DNA of 6,388 nucleotides from NCBI GenBank assembly GCA_964540975.1, contig CAZIOQ010000026.1:1-6388 (forward strand), in the 5' to 3' direction. The position numbers and the translations under genes were made by a program. The notes under the pieces are model-generated. The model was not told the origin of the DNA. It did not search any database and was given only the letters and a program-made list of their open reading frames with translations. Below are positions 1-6,076 of this stretch, piece after piece; position 1 is the stretch's first letter, and every line of letters begins with the position of its first letter. This DNA is from CAZIOQ01 sp964540975. GTDB taxonomy: Bacteria; Patescibacteriota; Microgenomatia; UBA12405; UBA6130.

Positions 1-1309
1 TTCTAAAATATTTCAAAATTTCTGCCCTCTCTGGTTTAATCGTAATTTGATTATTTCTCTTTTTGAGGAGTTGTTTTTCTATGGAAATTCTAAATATTTC
101 TTGGTGGGGATTGATGACTTCTTCTTTGTTTGGAGCGATTAAAGTATAGGTTTTTTTATTGGGAATTAAACTATCAGAGACCCTTTTTTGATGATCATAA
201 TTTCCCGAGAGCAGTGTTTTGATTATCTTTACTTTGTTCTTAAAAAGATTCCTTTGAACAATTTCGGTGCCAATAATTTTATCTGGACTTGATTGGCAAT
301 ATCTTTTAGGGATTTTAAAATCAAGAAAGCTGTGATAATGATAAACCAAAAGAGGAATTTTACCTTGTTTGATTTCTAATAGAGTATAAAAAGGGAAAGA
401 AGCAGTTAAGCGAGGGTTAAGTTCTAGAAGAAACAATTCTTTATTTTTGTTCAGGATAAAATCTAAGCCAAAAAATCCTTGGAAACCAATTTTATAAATT
501 GCTTTCCCGACATCAACAGTGATCTTTTTTATTTGATCAATAGTTTTTTTGTCTATATCTGCCGGCCAACCACGGCCACAGGTAGACATCGGTAATCTAG
601 TCAACGATTTTATTCCGGTAAGTTGAAAAGCTGGCGGACTTTGAATTACCGAACCATCTTTTAAAACAACAGCATTATTAATTAATGTTATACCTTGGAT
701 AAATTGGGAAATTTTCGCTATTTTGTTTAAATTTTTTGAAATATTTAAAAATTCTTTTTTATTTTTGATCAAAAAAGTTGAACGACCTGCCCAACCCCTA
801 TTTGTTTGAATTATTAAAGGAAAAGAAAATTTTTTTTGAATCATTGCTGGTTTTTTTTGAGAGAAATCAATCAATTCTCCTTTTGGCATCTTAGCTAAAT
901 TTCGTTGTTTAATAAATTTATAAAAGAAGATTTTGTCTTCTAGTTTTTTGTTAATGAGACTATTATTGCCTACCTTATCCCAACAATTTTTTTTAATAAT
1001 TAAGTCTAATTTAAAAGATGGTTTAAAAAAAACAATAATTGGTTTTTGTTTTTGACTATGTTGCTTGATATAATCTTGGATAAGGGGATGAGCTAATAAA
1101 TGGCCACTGTTTTTAGGGACTTTTTCTCTTTTTTCCAATTTATCTTCTAAAGAAAATATTTTATATCCTTTTTTTTGCAAAGATGAAATGATTGGATTAA
1201 AACGATAACAAATGGTATGATAGTTTTTAAAAATACTTTGGCCCACAAATCCTTGATAAAAATCTATTCCTAGATAAAATATTGGTTGTTTTAGATCAAT
1301 TTTTTCCAT
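1..1309 (-). CDS. ATP-grasp carboxylate-amine ligase-like protein, 3' end beyond window
   Basis: The reading frame starts at ATG 1309 and stays open for 436 codons to the left edge, so the C-terminus is missing. Seen: a lysine-rich N-terminal region (about residues 1-120) of no recognised family, then an ATP-grasp core. The core has a glycine-rich loop QTNRGWAGRS (168-177), G-L-D-F (281-284) and the metal-binding signature ELNPR (296-300), in which Glu296 and Asn298 would hold Mg2+. An unusual CGRGWPADID stretch lies at 244-253. ATP-grasp enzymes activate a carboxylate as acyl phosphate and join it to an amine or thiol. The start is set by AGGA seven bases upstream, and the gene overlaps the PLP enzyme gene by 14 bases, implying translational coupling. 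The nearby LysW-like carrier suggests the substrate is a carrier protein or an amino acid (inference). It is far longer than LysX/ArgX (about 280 residues), so it is not a plain orthologue. Superfamily call is firm; substrate is unknown. Confidence 0.85.
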   Translation of the reverse strand, partial: MEKIDLKQPIFYLGIDFYQGFVGQSIFKNYHTICYRFNPIISSLQKKGYKIFSLEDKLEKREKVPKNSGHLLAHPLIQDYIKQHSQKQKPIIVFFKPSFKLDLIIKKNCWDKVGNNSLINKKLEDKIFFYKFIKQRNLAKMPKGELIDFSQKKPAMIQKKFSFPLIIQTNRGWAGRSTFLIKNKKEFLNISKNLNKIAKISQFIQGITLINNAVVLKDGSVIQSPPAFQLTGIKSLTRLPMSTCGRGWPADIDKKTIDQIKKITVDVGKAIYKIGFQGFFGLDFILNKNKELFLLELNPRLTASFPFYTLLEIKQGKIPLLVYHYHSFLDFKIPKRYCQSSPDKIIGTEIVQRNLFKNKVKIIKTLLSGNYDHQKRVSDSLIPNKKTYTLIAPNKEEVINPHQEIFRISIEKQLLKKRNNQITIKPERAEILKYFR

Positions 1310-2141
1310 AGTATTTTCCTGTTAACAAAATTAAAGGATTTTTCATATTGAATAAATCTTTAATTTTCCAAAAACCAGCTAAGGCTAGAGCTCCTTCATA
1401 AGAAGTTAAGATGCCTTTTGATTTTAACCAGTTATGGGCTTTAATAATTGCTTTTTTTTGAACTGCTATTCCTGTTCCTCTTGACTGCCGAACAATTTTT
1501 AAGATCTCTTCTTTTTTGGGAATATATTTTGCCACGAGAGCATCGGTAATATTTTCTTTTTCAGGATGGAAATTTTTATCAAATTGACTAGCTAAAGGGC
1601 AGTGCCCAGCCGATTGGACTAGAAATAATTTTGGTAACTTTTTTTTGAAAAAATCGGCCACCCCTAAAAGAGTAGTTCCACTGCTAACAGGAAAAAAAAT
1701 TGATTCTGGTATTCCTAATTGTTGGTGGATTTCTTTTCCTAAAGAGGTGAATCCTTCTCTTGCTTTTTCATCTCGAGATTGTCTTAAATTATATACCAAG
1801 TATCTTTTACAGAATTGGTGGCAATCCCTAATTGGTCTTTGAGTTTTAATAATTTTTGCTTTTAGCTTGGCTAATCTGGACACCTTACTTTTATTAGTAT
1901 GAGGCACAATAAAAACAGTGACCTCAATATTCATTTTTTTACCCCAGTAAACAGCACTTATTGCTGCATTCCCCGAAGAACTAATAGCTGCTTTCCTAAT
2001 CTTATTTTTTTTAAGCCAATTTAATTGATTTAGCACTCCCCTATCCTTAATCGAACCACTGGGGTTCAGATCTTCTCTTTTAAAAAGAATATTTTCTATT
2101 TTGATTATGGGAGTTTCTAATAATTCATTATTGGCTCTCAT
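1296..2141 (-). CDS. PLP-dependent fold-type-II enzyme, threonine synthase/cysteine synthase-like
   Basis: A 281-residue protein of the tryptophan synthase beta superfamily, whose members do beta- or gamma-elimination and replacement on amino acids. Seen: LFKREDLNPSGSIKDRG (19-35), in which Lys32 is the expected Schiff-base lysine; SSSGNAA (54-60), the asparagine loop contacting PLP; PVSSGTTLLG (151-160), the phosphate-binding loop; and a C-terminal LLTGKYYGKN. NPSGSIKDRG is closest in form to the threonine synthase NPTGSFKDRG motif, but the protein is shorter than typical threonine synthases and nearer to cysteine synthase length. An in-frame TTG at 2156 would add five residues. I prefer ATG 2141 because AGGA lies five bases before it. 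It heads a two-gene operon with the ATP-grasp gene and is divergent from the LysW-like gene, so it may act on a carrier-bound or carrier-destined amino acid (inference). No threonine-pathway neighbours are visible. The substrate cannot be read from sequence. Confidence 0.85.
   Translation of the reverse strand: MRANNELLETPIIKIENILFKREDLNPSGSIKDRGVLNQLNWLKKNKIRKAAISSSGNAAISAVYWGKKMNIEVTVFIVPHTNKSKVSRLAKLKAKIIKTQRPIRDCHQFCKRYLVYNLRQSRDEKAREGFTSLGKEIHQQLGIPESIFFPVSSGTTLLGVADFFKKKLPKLFLVQSAGHCPLASQFDKNFHPEKENITDALVAKYIPKKEEILKIVRQSRGTGIAVQKKAIIKAHNWLKSKGILTSYEGALALAGFWKIKDLFNMKNPLILLTGKYYGKN
1317..1320 (-). promoter_or_regulatory. Shine-Dalgarno for ATP-grasp gene
   Basis: AGGA, seven bases before ATG 1309, lies inside the last codons of the PLP enzyme gene. 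It fixes the start of the partial ATP-grasp gene and supports coupled translation across the 14-base overlap. Confidence 0.6.
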
Positions 2142-2146
2142 TTTGG

Positions 2147-2151
2147 TCCTA
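2147..2151 (-). promoter_or_regulatory. Shine-Dalgarno deciding the PLP enzyme start
   Basis: TAGGA, followed by CCAAA and ATG, gives five-base spacing to the ATG at 2141. The upstream in-frame TTG at 2156 has no such site, so ATG 2141 is the better start. Confidence 0.6.
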
Positions 2152-2177
2152 GACAAGATGAAAAAATTCTTTATAAT
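2150..2177 (+). promoter_or_regulatory. Candidate sigma70-type promoter for the LysW-like gene
   Basis: TAGACA (2150-2155, five of six matches to TTGACA), a 16-base spacer and a perfect TATAAT (2172-2177). Transcription would begin near 2184, about 30 bases before the GTG start. Found by eye in very AT-rich DNA, where chance matches are common; the -35 also overlaps the ribosome site of the divergent gene. Confidence 0.4.
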
Positions 2178-2192
2178 AATAAAAAAGAGTCT

Positions 2193-2220
2193 TTTATAGT
2201 TTAAGATAAACTTTTGTGAA
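2193..2220 (-). promoter_or_regulatory. Candidate sigma70-type promoter for the PLP/ATP-grasp operon
   Basis: Reading leftwards: TTCACA (2220-2215, five of six matches), a 16-base spacer and TATAAA (2198-2193, five of six matches). Transcription would start near 2187, leaving a leader of about 45 bases to ATG 2141. The -35 covers the GTG start of the divergent LysW-like gene. It is plausible by position but only visually identified. Confidence 0.35.
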
Positions 2221-2386
2221 AAACAAACAAAACTTTGTTGTTTGTCCTGATTGTAAATCAGAAATTAAATTTAATTCAAAGACTTTGGCCCTAGGTGATG
2301 TTTTAGAATGCCAAAATTGTGGAACTGAAGTAGAGATAGTTTCTCTTGATCCAATCGAGATCCAAATCATTGAAGAAGAGAAATAA
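2216..2386 (+). CDS. LysW-like amino-group carrier protein, small zinc-ribbon type
   Basis: A 56-residue acidic protein that is the only plus-strand gene here. Seen: CPDC (10-13) and CQNC (32-35), two CxxC knuckles expected to bind zinc; LGDVLEC (26-32) and GTEVEIVSLDP (36-46), which match the LysW pattern of ...LGD.LEC..CG.ELEVVSLDP; and an acidic tail ending IIEEEK. In known LysW/ArgW proteins the C-terminal Glu of an EDWGE motif carries aminoadipate or glutamate through its side-chain carboxylate, attached by the ATP-grasp enzyme LysX/ArgX. That motif and the terminal Glu are missing, so classic loading cannot be assumed. The GTG start is chosen because an in-frame TAA lies just upstream (2207-2209) and the first CxxC is only nine residues in; no clear Shine-Dalgarno is seen. 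It is divergent from the PLP/ATP-grasp operon and convergent with mraY, two bases apart. I withhold the symbol lysW because the carrier terminus differs. Confidence 0.85.
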   Translation: MKNKQNFVVCPDCKSEIKFNSKTLALGDVLECQNCGTEVEIVSLDPIEIQIIEEEK

Positions 2387-2388
2387 TT

Positions 2389-3420
2389 TTAAACTACTGA
2401 GAGCCAAAGACCAAAGATTGCCAAGATAATTCCCGCCAGCCAAGCACGAGTTACTACTTTTGGCTCTTCCCACCCTTTAGCCCTTAACCAAAGATGCAAA
2501 GGAGCAACGGCAAAAATTTTTTTTGAAAATAATTTTTTTGAAAGAATTTGCAGTAGACTAGAAGCTCCTTCTAAAGTAAAAAGTCCTCCGATAATGAATA
2601 GAGCGACAATTTTGCCGGTCAAAAGACCAATAACTGCCAAACTGGCTCCAAAGGCAAGAGCACCAACATCGCCAAGCATTATCCGGGCTGGGTAAACATT
2701 AAAATATAAAAAAGAAATTAATGATCCAATCCAGAGAGCAATAAAAATGGTTAGTGGGATATCAAGGGTCTGAAAAGAGATAAACCAAAAAGCAAATAGG
2801 CAAATTAGAAGAACACCCGAGGATAGACCATCTAAGCCGTCAGTGATATTAAAAGCATTAGCAAACCAAACAATAATTGTCGCTGCGAGAGGAAGATAAA
2901 AGATACCTAATTTAATTAGACCAAAGAAAGGAATATTAATAAAATTTATTTGTAAATTAAAAAATAATAAAGAGGTAATGATAAAAGCTAATAACCATTG
3001 GATAACAAATTTGTGTCTCATTCTTAGGCCAAAAAAACCAGTTCTTTCGAACCCAAAAAGCTTCATCGCATCATCATAAAAACCAAGAAGGCCAAAGGAA
3101 ACAATGGTGAAAAACAAAACATTTAACTCTTCAATGATTGGATAAGCAGTTTTTATATAAATACCAATAAATTTTAATGATGGTAAAAGTAAGAATTGAA
3201 AAAGGATTATAGAGAGAATAATTATTATTCCTCCGCCAATAGGGGTACCCTCTTTTCCGACGTTTAATCTGTCAAATATTTTTGCTTGCTTGTTTTGAAA
3301 ATCTTTAGTTGTTTGTTTTTTTCTTGTGAATCTAAATTTATAGAGAATATCTATAAAAGGAACAATTAGAGCGCTATTGACAAAAAAAGAGAATAAAATT
3401 AAACCAAGATAAAGAAACAT
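2389..3420 (-). CDS. mraY: Phospho-N-acetylmuramoyl-pentapeptide transferase, MraY
   Basis: A polytopic membrane enzyme of 343 residues, near the family's usual 320-360. It transfers phospho-MurNAc-pentapeptide from UDP to undecaprenyl phosphate, forming lipid I on the inner face of the membrane. Seen: many hydrophobic segments from residue 1 onward; GTPIGGG (58-64) for the usual TPTMGG; FYDDAMK (114-120) with the Asp116/Asp117 pair; NAFNITDGLDGL (188-199) with Asp194 and Asp197; LGDVGALAFG (249-258); and APLHLWLRAKGWEEPKVV (306-323). The last matches the PIHHHFE.KGW..PKV region of MraY, but only the first of the three histidines remains. That motif and the mur neighbours favour MraY over WecA/TagO relatives. 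The ATG start has only a weak ribosome site. It lies 43 bases after the MurF-like gene and is the last gene of the cluster. Its stop faces the LysW-like gene end-on. Confidence 0.9.
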   Translation of the reverse strand: MFLYLGLILFSFFVNSALIVPFIDILYKFRFTRKKQTTKDFQNKQAKIFDRLNVGKEGTPIGGGIIIILSIILFQFLLLPSLKFIGIYIKTAYPIIEELNVLFFTIVSFGLLGFYDDAMKLFGFERTGFFGLRMRHKFVIQWLLAFIITSLLFFNLQINFINIPFFGLIKLGIFYLPLAATIIVWFANAFNITDGLDGLSSGVLLICLFAFWFISFQTLDIPLTIFIALWIGSLISFLYFNVYPARIMLGDVGALAFGASLAVIGLLTGKIVALFIIGGLFTLEGASSLLQILSKKLFSKKIFAVAPLHLWLRAKGWEEPKVVTRAWLAGIILAIFGLWLSVV

Positions 3421-3429
3421 CTTTTTAAA

Positions 3430-3450
3430 GATAAAATATTAACTTTTATC
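3430..3450. repeat. Short perfect inverted repeat upstream of mraY
   Basis: GATAAAA (3430-3436) and TTTTATC (3444-3450) are perfect reverse complements around a 7-base loop, in the 43-base gap before mraY. It could be a weak leader hairpin or a protein-binding site. With only one G-C pair per stem and no T-run context, it is a poor terminator and may be chance in AT-rich DNA. Confidence 0.3.
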
Positions 3451-3463
3451 AATATAACTTAAA

Positions 3464-4750
3464 TTATCCAGAATATCCAGTGGTTAAATATTGACAATTT
3501 TCACAAGCATTGTAAAAAGGACAAGAGATAACTTTACAGTTGACATTAACTCCTTCCAGTTTAAGTTCAACTCTTTCAAGATGCCGGAACAACGAAGCTT
3601 TTATATAGATTAAATCTCCTTGGGAAAGATTAATTTTTGTTTCTAATAATTTTGCCGCCTGAAGAGGATGACGACAAAAAAAACTCTTAGTATTTTTATT
3701 GGTAATCTCATCGACGATATTGGCGGTTAGGGGACCTATGCCAATAAAAAAGTTTGGCTGGATTTCTTGATTAATGATTTTCCCTATTTTTTGATGCTCG
3801 ATTTCTGCCCTTTTTCCTAATTCTCCCATTTCTCCCATAATAATGATTGTTCTTTTAAAAAATTTCCTTAATTCTTTTACAGTTCTTAAACCGGCTTGGG
3901 TTGAAGCAGGGTTAGCCCGTAATCTATCATTGAGAAGATAGGAATTATTAATAAATTTTTCCAGAGACATTCTTCCCGACAGGGGTTTTGTTGTTAAGGC
4001 TAACTTCTCAATTATTTTAGGATCTATCTTTTGATTTTCTGCTAAAGCAAAAACAATGGCAAATTGATGAGCAAAGTGGACTCCAAACAGTTTACTTTTT
4101 ATTCTAATTGTTTTTTGACTTAAATTACTAAAAAGCCAAAAGTCAGTTCCGCTTGGTTTAAGAAGATATTTTTTTGAGAAATAGTCTGCCTTTTTATTAA
4201 AAAGAGAATAAGAGATTTTTCTTGCTGGGCAATTTTGAATCATTTCTTTTACATCAGGATCATCAAAGTTATAAATTAAAAGGCCATTTTTAGTTAATGA
4301 GAGGATTAATTTTCCCTTTTCTTTTTTAATCCCTTCTTTGGATCCTAAAAGATCCTTTTCTGAATGGACTGGACTTATTCCGGTAAAAACAACAATATCT
4401 GGTTTAAAAAGATCAAGATGAAAATCCATTTCATTTTTATGATCAACACCTATTTCAAAGACTGCCCAACGATGAATTTTTCTTATTTTTAAAATTGTCA
4501 GGGGCAGGTTGAATATGGTATCAAGATTAAGATCTGTGGCAATTGTTGGAACAATATTTTTTAAAAAACTAGTAAGAAGATAAACAGTATAAGTTTTGCC
4601 AAAACTCCCAGTAATAGCAATAATTTTTACTTTAGGATTTAACTTAAGCCAAAATTTGGCTACTTCTCTGAGGATTAAATGATAAATCCGCTTCCAAATG
4701 GGTAAGTGCGGATAGAAAGAAATTTTTTGTTTTAGACTCAATTTAGTCAT
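3464..4750 (-). CDS. MurF-like Mur ligase with shortened N-terminus and cysteine-rich tail
   Basis: A Mur ligase family protein of 428 residues, best matched to MurF, which adds D-Ala-D-Ala to UDP-MurNAc-tripeptide using ATP. Seen: P-loop ITGSFGKT (46-53); FEIGVDHKNEMD (98-109) and PDIVVFTGISPVHSE (117-131), matching the Mur central-domain E-M/I-G...H...TNI.P.H pattern; LSGRMSLE (257-264); NDRLRANPAS (274-283) where MurF has a DDxYNANPxS-like motif; GEMGELG (306-312) with a later His319; and KASLFRHLERV (384-394), the C-terminal K.S....LE.VV motif. The P-loop sits near residue 48 rather than about 100-115, so the N-terminal UDP-substrate domain is replaced by some 40 hydrophobic/basic residues. 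The tail has Cys405, 410, 416 and 419. It lies six bases after murA and before mraY, which fits MurF, but another Mur-ligase specificity is possible, so no symbol is given. Confidence 0.75.
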   Translation of the reverse strand: MTKLSLKQKISFYPHLPIWKRIYHLILREVAKFWLKLNPKVKIIAITGSFGKTYTVYLLTSFLKNIVPTIATDLNLDTIFNLPLTILKIRKIHRWAVFEIGVDHKNEMDFHLDLFKPDIVVFTGISPVHSEKDLLGSKEGIKKEKGKLILSLTKNGLLIYNFDDPDVKEMIQNCPARKISYSLFNKKADYFSKKYLLKPSGTDFWLFSNLSQKTIRIKSKLFGVHFAHQFAIVFALAENQKIDPKIIEKLALTTKPLSGRMSLEKFINNSYLLNDRLRANPASTQAGLRTVKELRKFFKRTIIIMGEMGELGKRAEIEHQKIGKIINQEIQPNFFIGIGPLTANIVDEITNKNTKSFFCRHPLQAAKLLETKINLSQGDLIYIKASLFRHLERVELKLEGVNVNCKVISCPFYNACENCQYLTTGYSG

Positions 4751-4756
4751 AAGGTT

Positions 4757-6076
4757 TTAAATTCTCTTAATTTGACCACCAAGATTTTTTAGTCTGATAT
4801 CGAGATTTTCATAGCCACGATCAATTTTTTCAACATTATTAAGAATACTTTGGCCATCAGCGATTAATGCCGCTAAAGTTAAAGTTGCCCCTGCCCTGAT
4901 ATCATTAACATTTATTTCTGTTCCTTTTAATCGGCTAGGACCAAAGATATAGGCGCCATGCTTAAAATTTGGGCTATCGTCTTTAAGGTCAAAATTATAG
5001 TATTTTTCTGGATTTTTGACCTTTGGATTAAATAATTTCACCTTAGCGCCCATTTTTTCTAATTCAGGCACAAATTGAAACCTATTAGGAAAAACTCTTT
5101 CAATAATAGTACTTTTCCCCCATGCTTGGGTCATTAGGGTAAACCATAAAGCTTGCCAGTCGGTCATAAAACCTGGATGTGGTTCTGTTTCGACTACAGT
5201 GGGATTGACCCTTTCATTAAAAGAAACCTTCATTTCATTAACGCCAATTTCTAATTTTGCTCCTGCCTCTTTCAATTTATCTCTGAAAGCATTAAGATGA
5301 AGAGGTTCGATATTAAATATAGAGATTGAGCCTTTGGTGCCTAAAGCAGCGCAAGCAAAAGTAACTGCTTCATTACGATCTGGAATCACTAAATGTTTTG
5401 CTCCTTTAAACTTTTTAACTCCTTTTATTCTGATAGTCCGAGGAGCAATCCTTTTCATTTTTGCTCCCATTTTGTTCATAAATCCAAGAAGATCGTCCAC
5501 TTCTGGTTCTTGAGCTGCATTATCGATAATTGTTTCTCCCTCGGCCCAGGCTGCCATCATTATCATTGTATCGGTACCAGTGTGGGTGTTTTTCTCAAAT
5601 TGGTAGTAGCAACCTTTAGGTTTTGTTTTAAGTTTGAAAATAATGAAATTATTATCTGAGGAAATTTTAATTCCCAATTTGTCTAATCCTTCAAAATGTC
5701 TCTCAAGAGGTCTATTGCCAATTTTATCCCCACCTGGCCAGGGAATTTTTGCTTCACCAAAATGATAAAGCAAAACTGGAGCAAAAAGGGTTGATGCTCT
5801 CGACTCTTTGCCAACACCGATGGGCAAGGTGTTTTTTTTAAGACCCCGCGGATTTATTACTACAGTGTGTTCTCCTATAGGATTAAAATTAGCCCCGAGG
5901 TGCTTTATGATCGAAAGGGTTATTTTTGTCTCTCCAGCCTTGGTCAAGTTACTCAACACAGAAGGCTGATCAGAAAACAAAGAGGCAATTAAAAGTTTGA
6001 AACCGGAATTTTTCGCGCCCCTGATTATTACTTCTCCTGTTAAAGGAATTCCTCCTTGGATTATAAATTTTGCCAT
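4757..6076 (-). CDS. murA: UDP-N-acetylglucosamine 1-carboxyvinyltransferase, MurA (Asp variant)
   Basis: MurA joins enolpyruvate from PEP to UDP-GlcNAc, the first committed cytoplasmic step of peptidoglycan synthesis. The 439 residues are close to the family length (about 420-440). Seen: RGAKNSG (19-25) with Lys22 and Asn23; SRAST (92-96) and the active loop WPGGDKIGNRP (113-123); TDWQAL (305-310) with the conserved Asp306; ERVFPNRFQFVPELEKMGA (326-344); NDIRAGATL (391-399); and DRGYENL (419-425) with Arg420. The loop cysteine (Cys115 in E. coli) is Asp117 here (codon 5726-5728), a natural variant known from Mycobacterium and Chlamydia that gives fosfomycin insensitivity. EPSP synthase (AroA) is unlikely given the loop and the mur context. 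The ATG has a strong AAAGGAG site five bases upstream, and the gene overlaps the preceding MurC-like gene by 16 bases, so the two are probably co-transcribed. Confidence 0.95.
   Translation of the reverse strand: MAKFIIQGGIPLTGEVIIRGAKNSGFKLLIASLFSDQPSVLSNLTKAGETKITLSIIKHLGANFNPIGEHTVVINPRGLKKNTLPIGVGKESRASTLFAPVLLYHFGEAKIPWPGGDKIGNRPLERHFEGLDKLGIKISSDNNFIIFKLKTKPKGCYYQFEKNTHTGTDTMIMMAAWAEGETIIDNAAQEPEVDDLLGFMNKMGAKMKRIAPRTIRIKGVKKFKGAKHLVIPDRNEAVTFACAALGTKGSISIFNIEPLHLNAFRDKLKEAGAKLEIGVNEMKVSFNERVNPTVVETEPHPGFMTDWQALWFTLMTQAWGKSTIIERVFPNRFQFVPELEKMGAKVKLFNPKVKNPEKYYNFDLKDDSPNFKHGAYIFGPSRLKGTEINVNDIRAGATLTLAALIADGQSILNNVEKIDRGYENLDIRLKNLGGQIKRI

Noticed and set aside
1645..1842. Plus-strand open frame of 65 codons
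   Set aside because: It lies wholly antisense to the PLP enzyme gene, whose motifs are intact, and its translation shows no recognisable domain.
2142..2156. TTG at 2156 as start of the PLP enzyme
   Set aside because: The AGGA site is placed correctly for ATG 2141 and would fall inside the gene if TTG were used; the five additional residues carry no family feature.
2347..2365. GATCCAA repeated twice with a GATC/GATC inverted arrangement near the end of the carrier gene
   Set aside because: It is explained by coding of SLDPIEIQ, the arms are only four bases long, and no T-run follows, so it is not a terminator or a meaningful repeat.
2216..2386. Calling the small zinc protein true LysW and the window a lysine biosynthesis locus
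   Set aside because: The EDWGE tail is absent, the ATP-grasp enzyme is not LysX-sized and no other LysW-pathway genes are visible.
5393..5659. Plus-strand open frame of 88 codons
   Set aside because: It is antisense to the well-conserved murA and its Phe/Ser/Cys/His-rich translation looks like a reverse-complement shadow.
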